64,000 bases of DNA from an uncultured Dehalococcoidia bacterium (GTDB taxonomy: Bacteria > Chloroflexota > Dehalococcoidia > Tepidiformales > Tepidiformaceae): contig CALLPC010000021.1 of NCBI GenBank assembly GCA_938015525.1, forward strand, positions 1 through 64,000, written 5' to 3'. Position numbers and translations under genes: made by a program. Positions 26,609-35,610 of this stretch are shown one piece after another (position 1 is the first letter of the stretch; each line of letters starts with the position of its first letter). Under the pieces are notes generated by a model, which searched no databases, was not told the DNA's origin, and saw only the letters and a program-made list of their open reading frames with translations.

Positions 26609-27955
26609 ATGCCGATCGAACAGGAGTACGTCGACCGCCATCCCGGCTCCCGCGCCCTCTACGAGCGCGCCCGCCGGGTCCTCCCAAGCGGCGTCACCCA
26701 CGACAGCCGCTACCTCCGTCCCTTCCCCCTCTACGCCGACCGCGCCGAAGGCGCCGCCAAGTGGGACGTCGACGGCCACCGCTACATCGACTACGTCGTC
26801 GGCCATGGCGCACTCCTCCTCGGCCACAGCCACCCCGCCGTCACCGCAGCCGCACAGGCCCAGCTCGCCCGCGGCACCCACTACGGCGCCAGCCACGAGC
26901 TCGAGGTCGCCTGGGCCGAAGAGGTCGTCCGCCTCGTCCCCGCTGCCGAGGTCGTCCGCTTCACCTCCTCCGGCACCGAGGCGACGCTCATGGCGCTTCG
27001 CCTCGCCCGCGCCGCGACCGGCAAGCCAGCAGTCATCAAATTCGAGCGCCACTTCCACGGCTGGCACGATTACGTCGTCCCGGCCTCCAGCTACGCCGGC
27101 CGCACCCCGCCCGGCATTCCCCCGGTCACCCTCGAATCGGTCATCGTCCTCCCGCCCTCCCTCGAAGCCGTCGAACGCACCCTCACCGAGCGCAGCGACA
27201 TCGGCGCCGTCATCGTCGAGGCTGCCGGCGCCTCCAGCGGACAGGTGCCCCTGCCCCGCGGCTTCCTCCAGGGCCTCGCCGACCGCTGCGCACGCGCCGG
27301 CGCTGTCTTCATCATGGACGAAGTCGTCACCGGCTTCCGCTGGGCCCCCGGCGGCGTCCAGCAAGTCGAGGGTGTCCGCCCCGACCTCGTCACCCTCGCG
27401 AAAATCCTCGCCGGCGGCTTCCCCGGCGGCGCCGTCGCCGGCCGCCGCGACCTCCTCGAGTACCTCCAGTTTCCCGGCGCTGGCCCCCGCACCGAGAAAG
27501 TCGGTCACCCCGGCACCTTCAACGCCAACCCCCTCTCGGCGGCCGCCGGCGTCGCCTGCCTCCGCGAAATCGCCGACGGCACCCACCAGCAGCGCGCCGC
27601 CGCCCTCGCCTCCAGCCTCCGCGCCGGGATGAACGCCATCCTCGGCGAGCTCGGCATCCCGGGCATCGTCTACGGGCAGTCCTCCGCATTCCGCGTCCAT
27701 CTCGCCGGGACCTCCCTCCCCGGGGCCGGCGATTACGACGGTCGTGAACTCCCGCCCGGCCTGCTCGAAACTCCGATGCCCCCCGAGCGTGCTCGCCTCC
27801 TTCAGCTCGCCCTCCTCAACCGCGGTGTCCAGCTCTTCGGCACCGGCGGCATGCTCAGCTCCGCCCACACCGAAGCCGACATCCAGGCCACCCTCGAGGC
27901 CTGGCGCAGCGCGCTCCTCCAGCTCCGCGAAGAGGGCCAACTCGAGCCCGCCTGA
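26609..27955 (+). CDS. class III PLP aminotransferase, glutamate-1-semialdehyde aminomutase-like
   Basis: SSGTEATLMALRLARAATGKPAVIKFERHFHGWHDY; FIMDEVVTGFRWAPGG; LAKILAGGFPGGAVAG. Confidence 0.85.
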   Translation: MPIEQEYVDRHPGSRALYERARRVLPSGVTHDSRYLRPFPLYADRAEGAAKWDVDGHRYIDYVVGHGALLLGHSHPAVTAAAQAQLARGTHYGASHELEVAWAEEVVRLVPAAEVVRFTSSGTEATLMALRLARAATGKPAVIKFERHFHGWHDYVVPASSYAGRTPPGIPPVTLESVIVLPPSLEAVERTLTERSDIGAVIVEAAGASSGQVPLPRGFLQGLADRCARAGAVFIMDEVVTGFRWAPGGVQQVEGVRPDLVTLAKILAGGFPGGAVAGRRDLLEYLQFPGAGPRTEKVGHPGTFNANPLSAAAGVACLREIADGTHQQRAAALASSLRAGMNAILGELGIPGIVYGQSSAFRVHLAGTSLPGAGDYDGRELPPGLLETPMPPERARLLQLALLNRGVQLFGTGGMLSSAHTEADIQATLEAWRSALLQLREEGQLEPA

Positions 27956-27991
27956 CGCCATAACGCTTCCGAAATCCGCTACACTACGCGC

Positions 27992-28369
27992 ATGCTGCAG
28001 TCGGTGCTCTTCTTCCTGATCCTCGGGCTGCCCTTCTTCGTGTACCTCCTCAACGCCTACCTCGCCCAGCGCGAAGCCCGGAGGGGGATGGGCGGCGGTA
28101 TTGCCGGCGGCATCCCGAAGCCGAAACATGCGAAGCCGCCCCGCCCAGCCCGCCGCGCCCGCGTCCGTCGCGCACGGGTCGCCAACTGCGGCCGAACCTT
28201 CAGCCACCTCGCCCTCGCCCTCGTCGGCTCCTCCGCCTCCTGCCGCTACTGCACCTACCTCGAGCCGGTCGACCCCGCGAATCCCTCGCCAGGCGGCGAT
28301 GACCTCCTCGACGACACCGAAGCCGCCATCCGCGCCGCCGAGGAGATTATCGACCAATCCCGCCACTGA
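27992..28369 (+). CDS. hypothetical membrane-anchored protein with C-terminal Cys motif
   Basis: N-terminal TM segment, basic linker, C-x20-C-x2-C; TACACT 6 nt before ATG. Confidence 0.6.
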   Translation: MLQSVLFFLILGLPFFVYLLNAYLAQREARRGMGGGIAGGIPKPKHAKPPRPARRARVRRARVANCGRTFSHLALALVGSSASCRYCTYLEPVDPANPSPGGDDLLDDTEAAIRAAEEIIDQSRH

Positions 28370-28411
28370 CCCTCCCGAGACACCGGCGCCCCCCTCCGGC
28401 ACAATCGCCGC

Positions 28412-29410
28412 ATGGAATACACCCGCCTCGGCCGCACCGGCCTGCAAGTCTCCCGCCTCTGCCTCGGCACCATGACGTTCGGCTTCCAGTGCGACGAGCC
28501 CACCTCGTTCGCCATCATGGACCGCGCCTTCGAGGGCGGCATCACGTTCTTCGATACCGCCGATGTCTATCCCCTCGGCGCACCGCCCGGCGCGCAGGGC
28601 CGCACCGAAGAGATCATCGGCCGCTGGCTCGCCCGCACCGGCAACCGCAGCCGGGTCATCCTCGCGACGAAGTGCTTCGGCCGCACCGGCCCCAGCCGCT
28701 GGGACCAGGGCAACTCCCGGAAGCACGTCCTCGATGCCGTCGATGCGTCCCTCCGCCGCCTCGGCACCGACTACATCGACCTCTACCAGCTCCACGCTCC
28801 CGACCCCGAGACGCCCATCGACGAAACCCTGAAGGCCCTCGATGACCTCGTCCGATGGGGCAAAGTCCGCTACGTCGGCTGCTCGAACTTCCTCGCCTAC
28901 CAGCTCGCCCGCGCCATCGGTCGGTCAGAAGCCCTCGGCGTCGCCCGCTTCGATTCCGTCCAGCCGCGCTACAACCTGCTCTTCCGTGAAATCGAGCGCG
29001 AACTCCTTCCCCTCTGCCGCGAAGAAGGTATCGGCGTGATTCCCTACAACCCGCTCGCAGGCGGCCTCCTCACCGGCAAGCACAACCCGGCGGCCGGCCC
29101 CGAAGAGGGCTCTCGCTTCACCCTCGGCACCGCTGCCCGCATCTACAGGGACCGCTACTGGCACGACCGCATGTTCGAAACCGTCGACGCCATCCGCCCG
29201 CTCGCTGCCGAGGCCGGCATCTCCCTCGCGCAGCTCGCCGTCGCCTGGGTGCTCGCCAATCCCATCATCACCGCCCCCATCGTCGGTGCCAGCCGCCCGG
29301 AGCAGCTCGCCGACGCCCTGGCCGCCGCCGAAGCGCCGCTCCCCGCCGAACTGAAGCAGCGGCTCGACGACCTCACCGCCGAATATCGCCGCGGGGACGC
29401 CGTCCGCTGA
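28412..29410 (+). CDS. aldo/keto reductase
   Basis: MEYTRLGRTGLQVSRLCLGTMTFG; YIDLYQLHAPDPETPIDET. Confidence 0.93.
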   Translation: MEYTRLGRTGLQVSRLCLGTMTFGFQCDEPTSFAIMDRAFEGGITFFDTADVYPLGAPPGAQGRTEEIIGRWLARTGNRSRVILATKCFGRTGPSRWDQGNSRKHVLDAVDASLRRLGTDYIDLYQLHAPDPETPIDETLKALDDLVRWGKVRYVGCSNFLAYQLARAIGRSEALGVARFDSVQPRYNLLFREIERELLPLCREEGIGVIPYNPLAGGLLTGKHNPAAGPEEGSRFTLGTAARIYRDRYWHDRMFETVDAIRPLAAEAGISLAQLAVAWVLANPIITAPIVGASRPEQLADALAAAEAPLPAELKQRLDDLTAEYRRGDAVR

Positions 29411-30180
29411 TGGCCGAGCTCGACGACCTCCTCGCCATCGCCCTTCGCGCCGCCGATATCGCCCGCGGCGTCATCATGCCGATCTATGCCGGCCCCTTCG
29501 ACGTTGAGCGCAAGGCCGACCGCACGCCCGTCACCGAGGCCGACCGGCGCGCAGAGCTCGCCATGCGCGAATTCTTCGCCCGCGAAACCCCCGGCTTCGG
29601 CGTCCTCGGCGAAGAGTTCGGCGAATCGCCCGGCGACGGCAGCAACCGCTGGATCGTCGACCCCATCGACGGCACCAAGTCCTTCATCCACCGTGTCCCG
29701 CTCTTCGGCACCCTCGTCGCCCTCGAACAGCACGGCGAGCCCGTCATCGGCGTCATCGCCTGCCACGCCGTCGGCGAAACCGTCGCGGCCGCCCTCGGCC
29801 GGGGCGCCCGCCTCAACGGCACGCCCTGCCGCGTCTCCACCGTCGAGACCCTCCAAGACGCCACTCTCACCATGACCTCGTTCGCCCGCACCGCCGCCCG
29901 CCGGCCCCGCGGATACGCCGCGCTCGTCGAGCGCTGCGGGCTGGCCCGTGCCTGGGGCGATTGCTACGGCTACCTCCTCGTCGCCACCGGCCGCGCCGAG
30001 GTCATGCTCGACCCGGACATGAGCACCTGGGACGCGGCCGCCCTCCAGCCCATCGTCCGCGAAGCCGGCGGCGCCTTCAGCCAGTGGGACGGCAACCCGC
30101 GCCTCGGCGATTCCGCCGTCGCCACGAACGGCCGCCTCCACGCCGAGGTCCTCCGCCTCCTCGCCGCCGACCTCGCCTGA
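29410..30180 (+). CDS. hisN: inositol monophosphatase family / histidinol-phosphatase
   Basis: GVLGEEFGE, WIVDPIDGTKSFIHRVPLFGTLVAL, WGDCYGYLLVATGRAEVMLDPDMSTWDAAAL. Confidence 0.87.
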   Translation: MAELDDLLAIALRAADIARGVIMPIYAGPFDVERKADRTPVTEADRRAELAMREFFARETPGFGVLGEEFGESPGDGSNRWIVDPIDGTKSFIHRVPLFGTLVALEQHGEPVIGVIACHAVGETVAAALGRGARLNGTPCRVSTVETLQDATLTMTSFARTAARRPRGYAALVERCGLARAWGDCYGYLLVATGRAEVMLDPDMSTWDAAALQPIVREAGGAFSQWDGNPRLGDSAVATNGRLHAEVLRLLAADLA

Positions 30181-30200
30181 ACCCCTGTCTCGGAGCCAAC

Positions 30201-30233
30201 GCGAACGCCCGCCGGCTGCCGGCGGGCGTTCGC
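30201..30233. terminator. bidirectional hairpin without U-tract between convergent genes
   Basis: GCGAACGCCCGCCGG-CTG-CCGGCGGGCGTTCGC, perfect 15-bp stem. Confidence 0.7.
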
Positions 30234-30266
30234 TGCGCGTTCGGTCCCGGTGCGGAAGGCCCGGCC

Positions 30267-30407
30267 TCAGGCCTTCCCGATCTTGAACATCTTCGTCCCG
30301 CACTTCGGGCACGTTCCCTCGGTCGCGGGCTTCCCGTTCTTCATCGTGATCGCCTTCGGGTCCTTCATCTCGCGCCGTTCCCGGCACTTCAGGCAGTAGG
30401 CCTCCAA
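30267..30407 (-). CDS. DUF5679-type small zinc-ribbon protein, TTG start
   Basis: LEAYCLKCRERREMKDPKAITMKNGKPATEGTCPKCGTKMFKIGKA; AAGGAGG 6 nt before TTG. Confidence 0.85.
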   Translation of the reverse strand: MEAYCLKCRERREMKDPKAITMKNGKPATEGTCPKCGTKMFKIGKA

Positions 30408-30493
30408 TGCAATCCTCCTTCTCCCGTCTGCCAACGGGGCCGGCAAAATGCGAGAGTGCCTACGCACTTGCGCAGGCCAGCCGACCACCGAGC

Positions 30494-30522
30494 ATGATCA
30501 GCCCCGTCCTCCCACCTGTCAA
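30494..30522 (-). promoter_or_regulatory. candidate promoter TTGACA-17-GATCAT for DUF5679 gene
   Basis: Minus-strand -35 at 30517-30522, -10 at 30494-30499. Confidence 0.5.
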
Positions 30523-30567
30523 CCGGGAAATGAACCTGAACGCAACATAATGCATGACTCCCCGCGA

Positions 30568-31476
30568 TTACCCGCGGAGAACCTTCACCGGCCGGACCAC
30601 GCCGGCCCTGTCCACACTCCCCACGCCCAGGAAGTCCCCCGCCGTGTCATACACCCGCGCCAGCGCCGCCGGGGCCCGGAATCCGCCTCCGCGATGCGGG
30701 TTCCCCCGTACGAAGGCTCCCGCTCCCGCCGCCCCGAGGATGGCCGCCTCATACCCGAGCATCCCCTCGTCGGCCGGCAGGACCGCCTCCCCGGCCCGCC
30801 CCGCAGCCGCCAGGCGTTCCAGCTCCTCCATCGTCATGGCATCCTCCACCCGGAACGCCCCCGCCCGCGTCCGCCGCAGCGCCGAGAGGTGCGCCCCGCA
30901 TCCCAGCGCCCTGCCGATGTCCCGCGCCAGCGCCCGGACGTACGTCCCCGCACCGCACCTCACCCGCAGCCGCAGCCGGTCCCTCCCCGCCAGCTCCAGG
31001 ACCAGCTCGAAGACCTCCACCTCTCGCGGGGCCAGTTCCACCGCCTCCCCCCGCCGTGCGAGGGCGTACGCCCGCTGGCCGCCGACCTTCACCGCGCTGA
31101 ACGCCGGCGGGACCTGCGCCACCCGTCCCGTAAATGATGCCGCAACGCGGGCCAGGTCAGCCGGTCCCAGCTCCGGCACCGGGCTCCGCCGCGTAACCGC
31201 CCCTTCGGCATCGGCGGTGTCCGTCTCCACCCCGAGCGCCGCCTCCCCGGTGTACTCCTTCTCGTGCGCCGAGAGGTACTCTGCCAGCCGCGTCGCCCGC
31301 CCCAGGCAGAGCACCAGCAGCCCCGTCGCGAACGGGTCCAGCGTCCCCGTATGGCCAATACGCGGCTGCCCGAACAGCCCCCGCGCTCTCCCGACGACGT
31401 CGTGGCTCGTCCAGCCTGCCGGCTTGTCGACCAGCACGATGCCGTCGAGCCCGCTACTCGCCCGCTTCCTCGCCAC
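30568..31476 (-). CDS. truB: tRNA pseudouridine(55) synthase
   Basis: GIVLVDKPAGWTSHDVV; RIGHTGTLDPFATGLLVLCLGRATRL. Confidence 0.94.
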   Translation of the reverse strand: MARKRASSGLDGIVLVDKPAGWTSHDVVGRARGLFGQPRIGHTGTLDPFATGLLVLCLGRATRLAEYLSAHEKEYTGEAALGVETDTADAEGAVTRRSPVPELGPADLARVAASFTGRVAQVPPAFSAVKVGGQRAYALARRGEAVELAPREVEVFELVLELAGRDRLRLRVRCGAGTYVRALARDIGRALGCGAHLSALRRTRAGAFRVEDAMTMEELERLAAAGRAGEAVLPADEGMLGYEAAILGAAGAGAFVRGNPHRGGGFRAPAALARVYDTAGDFLGVGSVDRAGVVRPVKVLRG

Positions 31477-31825
31477 CCCGCTCCGCTCGCACCTGCGCGA
31501 TCAGCTCCGCCAGCCGCGCGCCGCGCTCGATCGAAGGGTCGAACCGGAATACCAGCTCCGGCACGTGCCGCAGCGACAACCGCTGAACCAGCTCCCGGTG
31601 CAGGAACGGCGCAGAATGCACCAGCCCTTCCAGCGCCTCCGCCCGCTCCTCCTCCGTCCCGAAATGCGAAAAGAACACGACCGCCCGCCGCAGGTCTGGC
31701 GAAACCTGCACCTCCGTAATCGTCACCATCCCTCGGCCGACCCGCGGGTCCTTCACCTCGCGGAGCAGCAGCTCCGAGATCTCGGCACGAAGCAGTTCGC
31801 CCACGCGCGTGGTCCGCATCGTCAT
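31454..31825 (-). CDS. rbfA: ribosome-binding factor A
   Basis: TTRVGELLRAEISELLLREVKDPRVGRGMVTITEVQVSPDLRRAVVFFS; syntenic between infB and truB. Confidence 0.93.
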   Translation of the reverse strand: MTMRTTRVGELLRAEISELLLREVKDPRVGRGMVTITEVQVSPDLRRAVVFFSHFGTEEERAEALEGLVHSAPFLHRELVQRLSLRHVPELVFRFDPSIERGARLAELIAQVRAERGGEEAGE

Positions 31826-31841
31826 CGCGCCCTCCGCGCTG

Positions 31842-33620
31842 TCAGCTCACCCGCTCTTCGTGATAGAACTCGATGATGTCGCCGACCTGGAACTTATCGA
31901 AGCCGGAGATGACGATGCCGCATTCGTAGCCGGTCTGCACCTCTCGGACATCGTCCTGGAACCGCTTCAGACCCTCGCAGCGCCCCTTCGCGACCTCTTC
32001 CTTCCCCCGGAGCACCCGGGCCAGTGACCCGCGACGCACCACGCCGTCCGTCACGTAGCTGCCGGCGATCTGCCCCACGCGGCTCGACTTGAACACCGCC
32101 CGAACCTCGGCGTGGCCGTCGACTACCGTCCGGTAAACCGGTTCCAGCATGCCCTGGAGCGCTTTCTCCACGTCCTCCAGCACCTGGTAGATGATGTTGT
32201 AGCTCCGGATTTCGATGCCCGCCGCCTCAGCGCGTTTCTTCGCACTCGGTTCGATTCGCGTGTTGAACGCGATGATGATGCCGTTCGATGCCTCGGCGAG
32301 CATCACGTCGCTGTCCGTCACCGGCCCGGTCGCGGCGTGGATGATCTTCAGCTTCACTTCCTGCGTGCTCAGCCGCTCGAGCGCGCCCTTGATCGCCTCC
32401 GCGCTCCCCCGCACGTCTGTCTTGAGGATGATGATCAGCTCCTTCAGCTTCCCCGCGCTGATCTCATTGAACAGCGTGTCCAGGTTCACCCGCGCGTGCT
32501 GCGCCTGCTCCTGGGCCTCCCGCCGCCGGCGCCGTTCCTCGACGATCTGCCGCGCCAGCTTCTCATCCGCCACAGCGCGCAGCCGTTCCCCGGCCTCCGG
32601 TACGTCCTCGAGCCCGAGGATGACCACCGGCGTCGAAGGTCCAGCCTCTTTGATTCGCCGGCCCCGGTCGTCCAGCATCGCCCGCACTTTCCCGCTCGTC
32701 TCGCCGACCACGACCGCATCGCCCTGGCGCAGCGTCCCCCGCTGCACGAGCACCGTTGCCACCGGGCCCCGGCTCGGGTCCAGCTCCGCCTCGATGACGA
32801 CCGCCGAGGCCGGCCGGTTCGGGTTCGCCTTCAGCTCGCTGATCTCCGCGACGAGGTTGATCGCCTCCAGCAGGTCCCCAATCCCCTGGCCGGTCACCGC
32901 TGAAACCGGCACACAGACCGTGTCGCCGCCGTACTCCTCGACGACGATGTTGTGCTCCGTCAGCTGCTGCTTCACCCGGTCCGGGTTCGCCGCTGGCAGG
33001 TCGACCTTGTTGATCGCAACGATGATCGGCACCTCCGCCGCCTTCGCGTGGTTGATCGCCTCCACCGTCTGCGGCATCACCCCGTCATCAGCTGCCACGA
33101 CCAGCACCGCAATATCCGTCACCTGCGCGCCGCGTGCCCGCATCGCCGTGAACGCCGCATGGCCCGGCGTGTCGATGAACGTAATCAGGTGCCCATCCCG
33201 CTCGACCTGGTACGCCCCGATGTGCTGCGTGATGCCCCCGGCCTCGCCCGCCGCCACGCGCGTCTTCCGAATCGCATCGAGCAGGCTCGTCTTCCCGTGG
33301 TCGACGTGCCCGAGAATCGTCACCACCGGCGGGCGCGGCTTCAGCGATGCCGGGTCATCCGGCTCCTCCTCCGGCTCCACGAGCGGCACCCCTGCCCCAG
33401 GCGCGGCCGCCGCTTCCGGCTCCGGCTCGAATCCCAGCTCCACCGCAACGATCGCCGCCGTGTCGTAGTCGATCGTCTGGTTCTGATTCGCCATCACCCC
33501 GTTCGTCATCAGCCGCTTGATCACTTCCACCGGCGAGACCCGGAGGAGCTCAGCCAGCTCCCGGACCGTCAGCGCCGCCGGGATCGCCACCCGCGATTGG
33601 GTCGAACTCTTTGCCGTCAT
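31842..33620 (-). CDS. infB: translation initiation factor IF-2
   Basis: [73 protein letters not shown]. Confidence 0.97.
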   Translation of the reverse strand: MTAKSSTQSRVAIPAALTVRELAELLRVSPVEVIKRLMTNGVMANQNQTIDYDTAAIVAVELGFEPEPEAAAAPGAGVPLVEPEEEPDDPASLKPRPPVVTILGHVDHGKTSLLDAIRKTRVAAGEAGGITQHIGAYQVERDGHLITFIDTPGHAAFTAMRARGAQVTDIAVLVVAADDGVMPQTVEAINHAKAAEVPIIVAINKVDLPAANPDRVKQQLTEHNIVVEEYGGDTVCVPVSAVTGQGIGDLLEAINLVAEISELKANPNRPASAVVIEAELDPSRGPVATVLVQRGTLRQGDAVVVGETSGKVRAMLDDRGRRIKEAGPSTPVVILGLEDVPEAGERLRAVADEKLARQIVEERRRRREAQEQAQHARVNLDTLFNEISAGKLKELIIILKTDVRGSAEAIKGALERLSTQEVKLKIIHAATGPVTDSDVMLAEASNGIIIAFNTRIEPSAKKRAEAAGIEIRSYNIIYQVLEDVEKALQGMLEPVYRTVVDGHAEVRAVFKSSRVGQIAGSYVTDGVVRRGSLARVLRGKEEVAKGRCEGLKRFQDDVREVQTGYECGIVISGFDKFQVGDIIEFYHEERVS

Positions 33621-33928
33621 ACGCTATCGCCTTCCTTCGCCGGCAACGCCAACCCGAAGGCCCGCAGGGCTTCGATATCGTCCACCGCCGGGGTGATTTT
33701 CAGTGCATGTTTTATCGTACCCCCTCGGAGCGCTTTCTCCCAGCATTCCCGGTACGGGTGCAGGTACGCCCCCCGCCCGTTCGCCTTCCCGGTCGGGTCC
33801 ACACGTACCCGCCCCTCCGGCGTGCGCACCAGCCGCACCAGCTCCCGCTTCCCTTGCTCCGTTCGGCAGGCGATACACGTCCGCTGCGGCTGCCTCCGTG
33901 GCCGAACCCCATTCGTGATGGCAACCAC
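33617..33928 (-). CDS. ylxR: YlxR (DUF448) family protein
   Basis: RTCIACRTEQGKRELVRLVRTPEG...GKANGRGAYLHP; position between nusA and infB. Confidence 0.9.
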   Translation of the reverse strand: MVAITNGVRPRRQPQRTCIACRTEQGKRELVRLVRTPEGRVRVDPTGKANGRGAYLHPYRECWEKALRGGTIKHALKITPAVDDIEALRAFGLALPAKEGDSV

Positions 33929-33961
33929 CTCCCTCGGTCTTCGACGGCCCGGCCCTCGAGG

Positions 33962-35494
33962 TCAGTGAATCCGGCCCGCGTAATCGATGTCTTCCATGTC
34001 GTCGCCCTCGTCGTAGTACCGGGGCGCCCGCTTCCCCTTCTTGCCGGCCGATTTCTTCGGCAGCGGCTCGTCTTCCTCGTCCCGCCGCGGCAGCACATCC
34101 TCCGCGAACCGGATCGACGATGGCCGCTCCTCCTCGACGATCACGGCCGGGATCTCGTACTCCTCATCCTCGTCCTCCCCATAATCCTCCGATTCCCGCT
34201 CTTCACCTCGCGGCACCGGGATCGATTCGACGATCGACGCGAACGAAATCTCCTCCTCTTCCTCCTCCACCGGTTCCGGCTCGAGCTGGACCCGCGGCTG
34301 CCCGGTCACCGCAGCCGCCACCGGTTCCGCTGCCGCAGCCTCCTCGGCGGCTGCCGCCACCTGCTCCGCCGCGTGCAGGATGTCGATGTCCGGCGCCTCG
34401 CCCGGCGCATACGGCTCGAACGCCATCGGCGTCTCCGGCTCACCGGCCTCCGCCCGCTCCTTCGCCGATTCGCTCAGGACCGTGATCCGCCAGCCCGTCA
34501 GCTTCGCTGCCAGCCGCGCATTCTGGCCGTCTTTCCCGATCGCCAGCGACATCATCTTGTCCGGCACGACCACGCGGGCCAGCCGCTCCGCCGGGTCAAT
34601 CTCGACCTCCGTCACCTGGGCCGGGCTCAGGGCGTTCGAGACGAACTTCGCCGGGTCGGGGTCCCACTTGATGACGTCGACCCGCTCGCCGTTCAGCTCG
34701 TTGACGATATTCTGGATTCGGGTGCCGCGCACACCCACACACGCCCCGATCGGGTCGATCGCCGGGTTCCGCGCCCACACCGCGATCTTGCTCCGGTGCC
34801 CCCCTTCCCGCGCGATGCTCTTGATCTCCACCGCACCGCTCTTGATCTCAGGCACCTCCATCTCGAACAGCCGGCGCAACAGGTTCCGGTGCGCCCGGCT
34901 CACCACGATCTGCGGCCCCTTCGATGCCCTGTTCACTTCGACGACCAGCACCCGCACCCGCTGGCCCGGTCGAAGATGCTCGTTCCGCACCTGCTCGCTC
35001 GCCGGCAGCACCGCTTCCGTTCCGCGGCCGAGGTCCACAATCATCTGCCGCGCCTCGGCCTTCTGCACGGTCCCTACGATCAGCTCACCGACCTTCGAAA
35101 TGTACTCCTCATAAATCGCGTCCCGTTCCGCTTCCCGCAGCCGCTGCTGCACCACCTGCTTCGCTGTCTGCGCCGCGATCCGGCCCGCGTTCTTCGGAAT
35201 CTCCTCCTCGAAGTCCAGCACATCCCCCGGCCGCGCATCCTTCTTCCAGCGCCGCGCCTCTTCCACGCTCATCTCGACGCGCGGGTCTTCGACCTGCTCC
35301 ACCACGACCATCTGGCGGTAGGCCCGGATTTCGCCGTTCCGCGCATCGATCTTCACGTACATGTTCGGCGCGTCGTTCTCTTCCCTGCGGAAAGCCGACG
35401 TCAGGGCAGCCTCCACTGCCTCGTACACCGTCTCCGGCGGGAGGTTCTTCTCCGCCGCCAGCTGGTTCAGCGCCAACAACAGTTCGTTCTTCAT
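33962..35494 (-). CDS. nusA: transcription termination/antitermination protein NusA
   Basis: S1/KH domains: GVRGTRIQNIVNELNGERVDVIKWD; acidic C-terminal tail; ATG 35494. Confidence 0.95.
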   Translation of the reverse strand: MKNELLLALNQLAAEKNLPPETVYEAVEAALTSAFRREENDAPNMYVKIDARNGEIRAYRQMVVVEQVEDPRVEMSVEEARRWKKDARPGDVLDFEEEIPKNAGRIAAQTAKQVVQQRLREAERDAIYEEYISKVGELIVGTVQKAEARQMIVDLGRGTEAVLPASEQVRNEHLRPGQRVRVLVVEVNRASKGPQIVVSRAHRNLLRRLFEMEVPEIKSGAVEIKSIAREGGHRSKIAVWARNPAIDPIGACVGVRGTRIQNIVNELNGERVDVIKWDPDPAKFVSNALSPAQVTEVEIDPAERLARVVVPDKMMSLAIGKDGQNARLAAKLTGWRITVLSESAKERAEAGEPETPMAFEPYAPGEAPDIDILHAAEQVAAAAEEAAAAEPVAAAVTGQPRVQLEPEPVEEEEEEISFASIVESIPVPRGEERESEDYGEDEDEEYEIPAVIVEEERPSSIRFAEDVLPRRDEEDEPLPKKSAGKKGKRAPRYYDEGDDMEDIDYAGRIH

Positions 35495-35503
35495 GCTCTC
35501 AAC

Positions 35504-35527
35504 AAAAAAGTGGGCGCAGGGCCCACT
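35504..35527 (-). terminator. intrinsic terminator in nusA 5' leader (attenuator candidate)
   Basis: Minus-strand AGTGGGC-CCTGC-GCCCACT followed by T6; ends 9 nt before nusA ATG. Confidence 0.75.
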
Positions 35528-35550
35528 CCCGGATGGAATTGCCGCCCTCA

Positions 35551-35578
35551 AGCATACCACGTCCGCCAGCCCCGTGAA
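35551..35578 (-). promoter_or_regulatory. candidate nusA promoter TTCACG-16-TATGCT (extended -10 TGG)
   Basis: Minus strand -35 35573-35578 and -10 35551-35556, upstream of the leader terminator. Confidence 0.55.
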
Positions 35579-35610
35579 CGCCCGGCCCCGCCATCCGCTA
35601 CCCTGATCGC

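Noticed and set aside
25874-28795. 973-aa minus ORF extending through 26548-28795
   Set aside because: Only the last about 225 residues are the real methyltransferase; the rest is Gly/Ala/Glu-rich antisense translation of the aminotransferase and downstream genes.
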